DNA of 64,000 nucleotides, taken from NCBI RefSeq assembly GCF_000344685.1, contig NW_006920410.1:132713-196712 (forward strand), given 5' to 3'. The translations under genes and the position numbers were made by a program. How positions within the stretch are numbered: position 1 is the stretch's first letter; each line of letters opens with the position of its first letter. This DNA is from Gloeophyllum trabeum ATCC 11539 (Eukaryota > Basidiomycota > Agaricomycetes > Gloeophyllales > Gloeophyllaceae). Shown one piece after another: positions 24,101-33,912 of this stretch. The notes beneath the pieces were generated by a model that saw nothing but the letters and a program-made list of their open reading frames with translations, was not told the origin of the DNA and ran no database searches.

Positions 24101-26093
24101 TGTCCACGGGAGCAGGGGATATGAAGTTACTCGAAGATGACAAGTTGACTGAAGACGACTTGAAGCGGCACCGTGTTGGCGGGCGTTTGGTGACAAAGCG
24201 GGAGATCATCCGCTCCAAGAAATGTAGGTGGCGTGCCCGCAGTCCTATCTACTAGGGTCCTGACGAGCGGTTCCCCCTTAGTCGTTCACAGGCTCGCTGA
24301 GTTATTCTGGGAACTAGAATACAGTGAAACTGCCGCTGTCACACCATCCATTGAGCTCGCGAAGCTAGCACTGGTAACGTCCAAGGATGAGGAAGAGGAT
24401 AACGGCGATTCCGTTCAAACAGACTCTTCCAATGACACCGACGCGACGCTGGTCGAGGATGCTCCTCCCCGACATACTCCCGAGCGATTGTCCTCCCCCG
24501 CTTCACGCGGCTCGCCCAGCTCTGTTCTGGGTAAGCGGCCACGAAATGAAAGTGCCCCCGACCAGATGGAGACGGACTCACCGACACGGACGCCGGACGT
24601 TATCAAGGACGACTATGTCATGGTCAAGTCTCCTCGGACGGCGGGTAGTGGATCTGGGATGCCCGAAGCTGGCCCATCGTCTGCCCCAGCTGATAATGAC
24701 GGCGATGTCGAGATGACGGATGCACGGCAAAATGAGGAGAAGAAGCAGCCGCCTCCTCTGCCACCGAGGAAGGCCACTACGAAGGTCGCTGATTCAGGGA
24801 TGATGTTCGGTACGTCCGCTATGTCCGCATTGAAAGATAACGCTGATTTCGTGTAGGGAGACAGCACGATGTCTCGGAATGCATGGATAATTGCATGTTC
24901 CAGATCGAAACTGCGCTCCTCAAATTCGACGAGCTCAGCGGCTCTGGGGACGACAAGACAAGTGTCGTGAAAAGGTACGGTCTTCAACGCTGGGTGTAGA
25001 CCGGTGCTGATAGGCTGGCAGGCTTTTCTACGGAAAGATACGACAGCGGCTGACGGCTCCGGAGGATGACCGCCGGCCCAAGGCATCCGTGCACGAGAAG
25101 GAAGACCTTTTCTCGCACTTGCCTGTGAATGTGTCCGAGGAGGGTTATGACATATACGATGGCTTGAGCGGGTACTTCGATGACGTTGTAGAGTTCGAAG
25201 GGAAGAAGGCGAGGATGGAAGTGACCTTGGTCGATCTCCCTCCTCTGCTGCAGATCCAGTTGCAGGTGAGTGCATTGCCAGATTAGCGAATGCACGCCTT
25301 ACCCACTTTTGTGCAGCGTGTGCAATTCAACCGCGAGACGCTGCAGCCTTACAAATCACAGGCATACGTCAGATTTGGCGAGACTGTATATATGGATCGC
25401 TTCTTGGATAGTGCGGATCCACAGAAGAAGGCGCGGTCGAAGGCCATACAAACGGAGCTCAACGTTTGCCGGGATCAGATCTACCGATTGACGCAAGGAA
25501 AGGTAGTTTGTTTGCCACGGTCTCTCGGCGTGAATCACTAAACCTCTGCCCCTAGCACGCTCCCTACGGCCCTCGCCTCTCGGATTCGCACGACTTGCTG
25601 ACAGAACACCAGAAGTACCTGCCCGACGGCGACTCTAGTTTCCTCTCGAAGATGAAAGAAGACGAAAGCCAGTTGCAAGCAAAGATCGACACGCTACGTG
25701 CACGGGCCGTCGAGCTCAAAAAAGAGCTGGAGGCCGTCTGGGCGAACGACAAGGAGGCGGCGTACGAGCTCACGTCCGTGTTCATCCACCGCGGCACGTC
25801 GCCCTCGTGGGGCCACTATTTCTTCTACTCGCGGCATCTGCCCGAGAAGCCGGACGAGTGGTTCAAGTATAACGACTCGTCCGTGAGCGCCGTCCCGAAG
25901 GACGAGGTGCTGCGCGATACGACTGGCGACACTGCCAATCCATACCTGGTACGTCAGACAGCCTTGCTATACTGGCATTATGTTACACTACTGACATAGT
26001 GGACTGCAGCTTGTGTTCATGCGCAAGGGCGCCGAGGTCGTGCACACCGTGAAGCGCTTCGACCCCGCTAATCTGATCGAGGACACCCCGTAA
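21197..26093 (+). CDS. Ubiquitin carboxyl-terminal hydrolase, UBP2/USP25-28 type
   Basis: A large multi-exon gene (roughly 1,200 aa). The N-terminal half (21197-22660) carries a CCQCSFYCVVSPEVIPG cysteine segment and FIRDKREHP. A middle region (about 23,200-23,700) has MTPERAYTTLEVPADVDEEM, matching the repeated helical UCH-N domain of yeast Ubp2 and USP25/28. The catalytic domain starts near 23,960 with GLNQLGNTCYLNSLLQ (Cys box). It is interrupted by an acidic, Ser-rich insert (about 24,390-24,780) and resumes with RQHDVSECMDNCMFQIE and LLQIQLQRVQFNRETL. It ends with the His box SWGHYFFYSRH and WFKYNDSSVSAV. A coiled coil (DESQLQAKIDTLRARAVELKKE written in part) precedes the His box. Ubp2 removes Lys63-linked chains, often opposite Rsp5. 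Exact exon borders in 22.5-24.3 kb are uncertain. The start ATG at 21197 is the first Met of the open exon. Confidence 0.85.
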
Positions 26094-26392
26094 CCGTGGC
26101 TAGGGTTGTGAATGTATTGCTTCATAAACTGCATCATTGTACACTACGCCCATTCCATTTTCTTGCATTTTCCCGTTGATACCATTATGTTGATGTAGCC
26201 ATACAGTTTCCTAAGATACTTGCATGTAGGAGGGCGGAACAAGACTCTACCTCGAGACGTCCGATCCTCGATAACTGGAGCAGAGCCGCGGCACTCCCAG
26301 GGTGTTTTCGGGGGAGCAGACGTGTATCTGAGTTGCAGAATCTAGGTGCTCTTGTGTCTGTCCGCCTGATCACTTCATGGCACGGAGTGGCA

Positions 26393-27163
26393 CAGGCTCC
26401 TAGAACCATCCGTCTCCGCGTCCTCGATCCTCTCTGCTAGGGCATATGTGAAGATATTATGTAATAGGGCTTATATAATGCAACTTATTTATAGATGTGT
26501 TCCGATTCCCTTGGGAATTGGTTATCAGTACAGTACTGGCTTCAGTGGCAACACGTGGCTTTTCGTTGGACAGGGGCTATTTACCTCGTTTTAGAATGAC
26601 TTTATTTATATCCTTCGGGCATTACCCCCCATTTGTACTGAGGGGTTTTGTACCCTCTTGCATCCGTCCTCTAGGGATCATTTGCTGGTGGTATATGGTC
26701 CGCTGTGAGGAGATCATGTACTGTAGCCCTCAATGCGGACCTCGGTGGTAGCTACTTACCTGCTGGACATAAATTGAGTCTCCTGCCATATTGAGGCGGC
26801 CGTCAGGCCGGCCGAAATGTGGCGGCTCAAAATGAGCTTTCTTGATGTACATGTTGTTCTCCGGCAGTGGTTCTACGTTCAACTGTTCGTTCTCCAGAGC
26901 TCTAGGAACAGTCAAGCGGAAGGGAATCGGACTCCGGCGTGCCGCGCAGCGCCGTACTTAAGCAAGTTTCCTAATTAAGACGACTAGTGAGGATGAGGAC
27001 GCTCTGAGACGGCTGGCCCAACTCGTCGTCCGAGGTTTTACCGGAATTATGTAAGGCAGCTAAGCGACTAACGACGCGTCGGTTTATTGACGTTCGCCGA
27101 CTGCCCGATTTGGATTTTCGAGCTGGCTTTGTCGTAGCACCTCAGCCGCCCTTCGAGCATGTC
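26393..27163. repeat. Left inverted arm of the Mutator-like element (interrupted)
   Basis: 26393-26501 and 26966-27163 together match the reverse complement of 27545-27848 almost base for base; the intervening 464 bp plus a 3-bp repeat are absent from the other arm. Confidence 0.85.
26502..26965. mobile_element. 464-bp insertion nested in the left arm
   Basis: Comparison with the intact right arm gives exact borders. GTT occurs at both sides (26499-26501 and 26966-26968), a likely 3-bp target duplication. The insert begins CCGATTCCCTT, and the inverse AAGGGAATCGG lies at 26920-26930, 35 bp from its other end. Read on the minus strand its first 50 bases contain GGCGCTGCGCGGCA and then GTCCGATTCC, the same pair of words as at 3472-3501. 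GTCCGATTCC resembles a tRNA-type B box, so a SINE-like origin is possible; class uncertain. Confidence 0.6.
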
Positions 27164-27544
27164 ATCTGCTCATCCGCGTGATGTTGGGGACATAGAGTTT
27201 GCATCTGTCAATATTGGAATAATGCATCTCTGACCCGTTGATTCCATGCACTTCGGGCGAGTGTGCGCGGGAATCTCCCCACTTCAACCAAGAAAACAGT
27301 GAACAGCTATTCACCGCAAGAGTGAGGCAAGCTGCCATATCCGTATCATAGGAAATTTCATATACCCCGTGCTCTAAGGTCTTGGGCCATGTTTCATTGA
27401 GGAGCCTAGTACTTGCACCTTTCAATGTTTGCAAAGTGATTTATGCATCAAAAATACATAGCAACAACCCATAGACTTCTCATGCATACTATCCAAGGAT
27501 TACTTCTATTTAATTGCATTATACATCCCGCTATCGACGCAGAG

Positions 27545-27848
27545 GACATGCTCGAAGGGCGGCTGAGGTGCTACGACAAAGCCAGCTCGAAAATCCAAAT
27601 CGGGCAGTCGGCGAACGTCAATAAACCGACGCGTCGTTAGTCGCTTAGCTGCCTTACATAATTCCGGTAAAACCTCGGACGACGAGTTGGGCCAGCCGTC
27701 TCAGAGCGTCCTCATCCTCACTAGTCGTCTTAATTAGGAAACACATCTATAAATAAGTTGCATTATATAAGCCCTATTACATAATATCTTCACATATGCC
27801 CTAGCAGAGAGGATCGAGGACGCGGAGACGGATGGTTCTAGGAGCCTG
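27545..27848. repeat. Right inverted arm of the Mutator-like element (304 bp)
   Basis: Uninterrupted arm. Outer end reads GGTTCTAGGAGCCTG and is followed by the 9-bp duplication at 27849-27857. Confidence 0.85.
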
Positions 27849-28009
27849 GGAGTGGCACCAAACTTCAGACATTGACAATGGACGGAAAAGGCAAATGTTC
27901 TGGATCGACTGACGCACGTGGGCCTCTTCCTGCCGTTAGATGGCGCAAATCCAAACGCTCTTCCCGCAGTCCGCTTTCCTACAGCCTTATCGAGTCTACC
28001 ACACCCTCG

Positions 28010-28661
28010 ATGGGAAATATGGTACGCTCCCATTTCTCTTAACCTATCTCTCGATCTCAATAAACAATGATACCTGCAGGCTGAGACAGGCTGGGAGATC
28101 CGCATGTCTAACTCGCGCGGCGTTCCCTACTTCTACAACGCGAAGAACAACCAATCGAGCTGGGAGCGACCCGCGGAGCTCACGGACGATCAGGTCAAGT
28201 CGCTGCCCGGGGCGAAGTACCTCTCGGGCGCGGCTGCCGCTGGCGGGGGCGCCCCCGGGCAGGTGCGTGCGAGCCATCTGCTCGTGAAGCACTCTGGGAG
28301 CAGGCGGCCGTCGAGCTGGCGCGAGGTGCGTTGTGCTACCTAGCTCGTTGTCCCCCTCATGTGTCACTTACGTTGCCCCGACCCACACCCACAGCAAAAC
28401 ATCACCCGCTCGAAGGAACAGGCGATCGAGATTCTGCGCGGGTACCAGAGGGAGATCAACGGCTCCCCGGAGACGTTCGCGGAGCTCGCGGGCAAGTACT
28501 CGGACTGCAACTCTGCGCGCAACGGCGGGGACCTGGGCTGGTTCGGCCGCGGGCAGATGCAGAAGCCGTTCGAGGACGCGACGTTTGCGCTGCCCGTTGG
28601 CGGAATGAGCGACGTGGTCGAGACGGACAGCGGGGTGCATTTGATTCTGAGGACGGGGTGA
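28010..28661 (+). CDS. PIN1: Peptidyl-prolyl cis-trans isomerase Pin1/Ess1
   Basis: Three exons (28010-28021, 28080-28325 and 28395-28661) give 174 aa, the normal size for fungal Ess1. The N-terminal WW domain reads [17 protein letters not shown] with the second Trp in QSSWERP. The parvulin domain follows: [20 protein letters not shown], with the basic patch that binds phosphate, then [38 protein letters not shown] and a terminal GVHLILRTG. It isomerises phospho-Ser/Thr-Pro bonds, notably in the RNA polymerase II tail. The first exon encodes only MGNM; it is chosen because it splices in phase to AETGWEIR. Reading without that intron meets a stop. Confidence 0.9.
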
Positions 28662-29154
28662 GGGTGTGCTGGGATGGAGAACAAGAGGGAGGATATTGTA
28701 TTATTATGTTTTGTATCAAAGCCGTGTAATGATTCTGTGCCATGTCAGTATCTTGATCAAACTTTCTTGAACTTCATGCACATGCATCGAGTCTGCAGCT
28801 GCTGAATTTTCTGCTCTTTCTCACTTGTCATAACAACTTCAGCGTGCTTGTTCCGCGGGCGCTAGCAGTGCAGTTTCGTCCCGCCATGCGCCCCAAAGCG
28901 CCTACGCCGACGATACGCTTTTCGGACGATATCCTATCTCTCGGACAGATTGGTTCCCCTGAAGAAATCGCACTGCATCGTTCCCTTCAACCACGATGTT
29001 GTCGAGCCTGTCAGTATCTGTCTAGTCCATCTTACCGCCGTCCGTGAATCTCAACCAACTGTCGGAATCTACTAGAGTAGAATATGCGTCCTCATGGACG
29101 GGGCAGAACACAGATTCTGACGGCGCAGCGGAGGGTACGAAGGAGATCGGGCCG
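28662..29154. other. Intergenic region PIN1/MOSC
   Basis: 493 bp. A short frame at 28886-29047 (starting MRPKAPTPTIRFSDD) is open but has no homology that I can recognise and no convincing splice into the next gene. I treat the stretch as intergenic. Confidence 0.4.
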
Positions 29155-30649
29155 ATGAAAGTGTCGCAGTTGTTCATACACCCCATCAAGGTCAGTCCTG
29201 TGCTTTACGAGACGAGATCGCCGGAATAACCTTCCCTACAAACCTTGCCAGAGCTGTCGCGGAACGTCGGTACAGCAAGCCAGATTCACCTCCGAAGGGC
29301 TCGAGGTAAGCTGGGATATACACTCATTCTCCTCCCCTACCACAGTCTGACTCGGACTGGAAAATTCCTCGTAGTACGACAGGAAATGGGCCATCATCGA
29401 CGCCGAGACGCGCAAAGTGCTCACCGCGCGTGACATCCCCGAGGTACGTGCCCCCGCGCTCCTGTCCTTACGAGCAGACCAATCACGTACACGCGCAGAT
29501 GGTGCTGATCACACCGACGATCGAGCCCGACCCGTCCTCGCCAGACGGCGGCTCGCTCACGATATCCTTCCCGCCCTCCTCCGACTGCGCCGCCTTCTCC
29601 ACCCCGCTGAACCCAAGCCCGGACATGCTCGAGCGCTGGGCGGTGTAAGCACTGCCCCCTCCCTCCCCCACCGCCATGCACTCACCGAGGCCTGCACGCA
29701 GCCTACACGGCCTCAAAATCTGGTCGCACACGACCGACGGCTGCCTCGTCCCCGCGCCCGCGTCCGACGTACTCTCCGCGTACACGAAGCGCCGCGTGCA
29801 GCTCGTGTACAAGGGCCCCGCGCCGCGCGCGTGCGACCCCACGCGCGCGTTCCCCGCGCTGCAGGCAACGGTGCGGTACCAGGACGGGTACCCGCTGCTG
29901 CTGGTGAGCGAGGAGGGGCTGGAGGAGGTGGGGAAGGTGATCGGGGAGTGGGCGGGGAAGGAGGAGGGGGTGAAGATGGGCGTGGGGGAGAAGTGGCGGG
30001 AGGGGAAGGTCGGGGTGGAGAGGTGAGTTGCGCACGATATCGTGTTAGCAGCGGATTTGACTTGGGAGCGGTGGAAGGGACCGGGGGTGGCGGGGGAAGA
30101 TGCTGTTTGTGCGAATGTCAGCGTGTAGCGGTTTCCATCCGCTCGAGTCGGACCCCCGCACTTCCCCTCTTCTCTGCCCCGCATTTGGCTTGCCCCGCTT
30201 ATCTGCCTTCTGGTCTTCTTTCACCGTCCTGTCTGTGTTTACGCTGATTCTGTCAACGATGACAGGTTCCGCCCTAACATCGTTCTCAAAGGCTCGGGGG
30301 TGCCCTTCATCGAAGACGCCCTGCAGGAAATCAGCCTCCTCCCATCCAAGGCGAACCAGAACCCGACAGCGGCCCCAATTAGCCTTGTGGCAAAATGTCC
30401 GCGGTGCTTAGTATGTGTCCTTATCTGTAGGTTACGTGGTGCTGAAAACGGTGGCAGCTGCCAAACGTCGACCCCGAGGACGGCACCCGCGACAAGGCCG
30501 TCCCGTTCAAGGTGCTGATGAAGTTCCGGACCGGGCTCGATCCGGAGAATATGCGGTCACCCTGCTTTGGGTGCAATGGCGTGCCTCGTGGGGACGGGGT
30601 GGTGTGTGTTGGTGATGATGTTGCGGTTACGAAGTGGCTTGAGGAGTAG
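29155..30649 (+). CDS. MOSC domain protein, mARC-like molybdenum enzyme
   Basis: Seven exons: 29155-29190, 29252-29305, 29375-29443, 29499-29644, 29702-30022, 30266-30410 and 30458-30649 (320 aa). The N-terminal MOSC beta-barrel domain starts MKVSQLFIHPIKSCRGTS; YDRKWAIIDAETRKVLTARD follows in two exons. The MOSC domain includes VERFRPNIVLKG, KCPRCLLPNVDPEDG (Cys about 256, the expected molybdenum ligand as in mARC) and MRSPCFGCNGVPRGDG near the end. mARC proteins reduce N-hydroxylated compounds using electrons from cytochrome b5 and its reductase. A reductase gene of that kind lies 9 kb upstream, but linkage is probably chance. No membrane anchor is visible, unlike animal mARC. Exon 5 is strongly G-rich. 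Confidence 0.85.
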
Positions 30650-31529
30650 AGCAGACAAGGATACTAGGTAGCGTGAGTGGAGGTGGATTTGTTCTGGGAT
30701 TTGGTGAATCGTGCAGCTGCTGGATGTATTCTGACTAGGATTCTGATTTTCTTGGATATCGCCCTCGAAATGTATTGATTATTGATTGGTCGGTGCTCCT
30801 GGCGCGGGATTGGACTGCAGGCAGGTAACCAGGGCCTCCAGGCTGGCAGGACAAATGCTTTCCGCGTCCAATCCGCGTCGTCCGAGGCCGTTGTTCTATG
30901 ATACGAAAGCTATTTTTAGGTCGGCAAATCAGTCCGTGGAGGACGTCTTCGTTCTTCCGCTCTTCAGGATCTCGGTACAATGTTCTTGATTTAAGCGTTG
31001 CTTAAGGTGAGGCGGGAATAGGGGCCTAAGCGAGAAGCATTGCGCTCTTCCTGCGAGTTCGATTCAGTATTCTACTGACGGTGAATGTTGTGGCTCTCGA
31101 GTCAAACTTACTTGCTTAGACTTTTTTATGCCAATGGCAGGCCCTTGGCGTGCAGCGTCATTGCTAGGAATTGCCTAGATCAAAAGGGAACGCAATAGCG
31201 ATCTCGTTGTGGCAAGGAGACAGTTTTCCCGCCGCCAATTGACGCTGGCTGTGGCACGTCAGGAGGCGTTTTACCCCTCTTGGCCAGAGCCGTTGCCCTA
31301 ACCTTATGGCCGATATCGATCTGGATCGTTGTCCTCACGATCTTACAAACATTCTTCCAAGCTGTGGGTGGCGGATGAGGGGGCCGGGTTAAAACAGCCT
31401 GCCCCAGGTATGACGCGGGCAACCAGGCTTGCTTTTCGCGTTCGCGTTCGACATCGACCCTGTGGGAGAACGTGTGTGGTGGTTTCATACTGGGGAAGCT
31501 GCACGCGCCAGTGGCAGGACTGCCGACAT
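30650..31529. other. Intergenic region
   Basis: 880 bp between the MOSC gene and the DUF6534 gene. No coding region, RNA gene or repeat could be supported; the last few hundred bases should hold the promoter of the downstream gene. Confidence 0.45.
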
Positions 31530-33714
31530 GTCCGGGCCCGCCGCCATCGTCGCCCAGCGGCTTGGGCCGCTCCTCTTGGGCGGCTTGATTGCACTCGGGT
31601 GGGTGGAATTACACTACGGCCTGTCCGAATCACTGCGATTTACGGGCCCGCAAATGATCGTGCAGATTGTCAGGGATTGTGAATATGCAAGCGTTCATCT
31701 ACCTCCGGACATTCAAGAATGATTACGGTCGAATACGAGCCGCGGTACGCGTCTATTTTATTATTCGCAGACACGCGAGCTAAGTGGATCTGTGTCTCAG
31801 GTCGGATTGGTTTGGTAGGCGTCTCAGTGCGAGAGAGTGCCAGCTGAAGTCTAATGACCCACAGGTTCCTGGACCTCCTGCACTCCGCCCTTGTATGCGC
31901 GACGGACTGGACGTATCTCATAGTAAGCTGGGGTGATGACTCGGTGTTGGACCGTATACCCATGTACGTACGCTCGGATATACATCGGTATGAACGCTTC
32001 TGACAGGCTTCTAGGGCATGTGCGGTGCGTAGCTCGCTCACGATCCAGACAGCCTACTAACAATTGGTGCAGCTTACAATTCTGACGACCGTACGTCCCG
32101 GACTCAGACTGAATTGTCTTATGTACCTCTATTTACGAACTATCGTGCACAGGCGATGGTGACGTTCGTTGTACAATGGTAAGCGGTAGCGTGCGACCCT
32201 ATTGAGCCCATTTATTGAAAGCTGTATGCCAGCTTCTTCACGCGCCGCGTGCTTGTCCGTGAGTGAGATATTGTTACCTTGTATGCATGCGGTATACTCA
32301 TGTCTCAGTGTCCCGAACAGTGAGCAAAAATAATTGGGTGGTGTCGTTCCCTATGGTACGTTCCGGTGCTTGATACTCGTACACGCGCTTCCTGTATCTC
32401 AAACAATGTTTCGCTTCGTCTTCAGTTTGGACTGGCTTTTCTCCGTCTCGGTAAGCTTGCGCTCTCGTTCCCAGCCCGTCCCGAGCTCACTTTGGGTCCG
32501 CAGTTTCTGCGACCGGTAGGATTAGTTCATGGAATTATCGTCGTAATTCTGCTAATATCCCTTTGCACTGTCATTAGCGACTACCGCTCTCATGTTCGTC
32601 GCCATCTCTGACCTGATTCCCCACGCACATTGACGAGTCATACAGGATCAAGTCGGGCACGTTCTCTGCCTTCCGCGAGTCGTACCAAGTGCGTGCACAC
32701 TCCTATACTCACACCATCTTCGTTCTACATCACGCAACTAAACGTGTCCTGTCCTACACAGTGGGTGTTCACCCTTGGCCTGGTGACTTCCGTCGTTGTG
32801 GATGTCCTGGTAACCCTCTCGCTGTGTCATTACCTCCAGACGAGCCGTACAGGGTTCAGCGAGTACGTCCCCGTTGCTGCTTTTTGCTGGCCACGGCGCT
32901 TATTCATAAATGGGTGGACAGCATGGACCAAGTGATTGATACGATCATGTTGTACACCATCAACAACGGTAGCTTGACGTGGTGCGTCTTGTTCCATCTG
33001 TTCCTCAACGTTTGCTCAAACTTATAATCGTTTTGCTCATGCGAAGTGTCTCTACCATTGTCTCCTTGATCTGCGTGCGTCTTCTCAAGCTGCTTCATGA
33101 TATACACGCATCCCTTACAACCTTCGTCTCTTTCTCTGCAGTGGCTCGTGATGCCGACCAACCTCGTCTACCTCGGGTTCCACTTCGCAATAAGCAAACG
33201 TACGTGGTCTTCTTCTTCTTCCCCATCCCTCAGTTGCGGGACTAACGCCCCGCGCACACAGTCTACGCCAACTCCTTCCTTGCAACGTGGGTGCGCAGAG
33301 CTGTGCACAACGCCCCGCTAATCTCCGTGTCCACAGACTTAATACCCGGGACACCCTGCGCGAGCGCTCGCAGCACTCCTCGGAGAGGGGTCACCCGCTA
33401 CCTATCATCTTCCCCAGCCGGATGAACGGCACGAACCGGTTCACGATGGTACGTCTTACCACAATTCTATACTTACACTCCCGATATACTCAGAGTGATG
33501 GTAGAATAATAATGATATCAATCCGCTCGAGACGACCGCCACCAAGGTTCGTCCCTATCTATCTGCTCTGGATGCGACGCGGCGTATTGATGACCGTCGA
33601 ATACTGCAGCTCCAGATAAACGTAGAGAAGACGATCCATTGCGAGGTTGACGGGGAGATCGACATTGGGGAACACCGATCAGGGGTTAGTTCGCCCAGTT
33701 CGCCCAGGGGCTAA
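31530..33714 (+). CDS. DUF6534-type multi-pass membrane protein
   Basis: Many small exons. Landmarks in order: LGPLLLGGLIALG (helix 1); FIYLRTFKNDYGRIRAA; FLDLLHSALVCATDWTYLI with SWGDDSVLDRIP; MVTFVVQC-FFTRRVLVL; WVFTLGLVTSVVVDVLVTLS; MDQVIDTIMLYTINNGSLT; WLVMPTNLVYLGFHFAISK; YANSFLATLNTRDTLRERS; and a soluble end INVEKTIHCEVDGEIDIGE with stop at 33712-33714. This is the seven-helix-like layout of the large Agaricomycete DUF6534 family, whose function is unknown. The second gene at 58303-60469 on the other strand has the same blocks in the same order. Exact exon borders between 31.6 and 32.7 kb are uncertain. It converges on DNMT1, 198 bp apart. Confidence 0.8.
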
Positions 33715-33912
33715 GGGTCTCAGTATTGTACGTGGTGTAGTAGAGGAGGATGGATTATTATATTAGATACACGGTTTGTCGATTGTCATATAGTATACCC
33801 AACATAGTCCTATCATTGATTCATACACCCTTGCGCTGAGCGATCCGACATAGATCAAAAGGTAGGCAGGTAATACAGGAGCAGGGGTTCCGTGAGGCAC
33901 CTAGGCACCCAA

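Larger units (their letters stand above)
26393..27848. mobile_element. Non-autonomous Mutator-like element with long inverted repeats
   Basis: Ends start CAGGCTCCTAGAACC on both strands and are flanked by a 9-bp direct duplication, GGAGTGGCA (26384-26392 and 27849-27857). The inverted arms are about 304 bp; the spacer is about 380 bp and encodes nothing recognisable. Long inverted repeats with a 9-bp target duplication fit the Mutator (MULE) superfamily (established for 9-11 bp duplications), but no transposase is present. The left arm is interrupted by another insertion at 26502-26965. It lies between the UBP2-like gene and PIN1, so it adds length to both flanking regions without hitting coding sequence. 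Confidence 0.8.

Noticed and set aside
29483..30184. 233-codon minus-strand frame over the MOSC gene
   Set aside because: Mirror of the G-rich sense exons and introns; no motif of its own.
19334..30649. Cytochrome b5 reductase and mARC-like gene as a functional cluster
   Set aside because: They belong to one electron chain in principle, but are 9 kb apart with unrelated genes between, so linkage is most likely chance.
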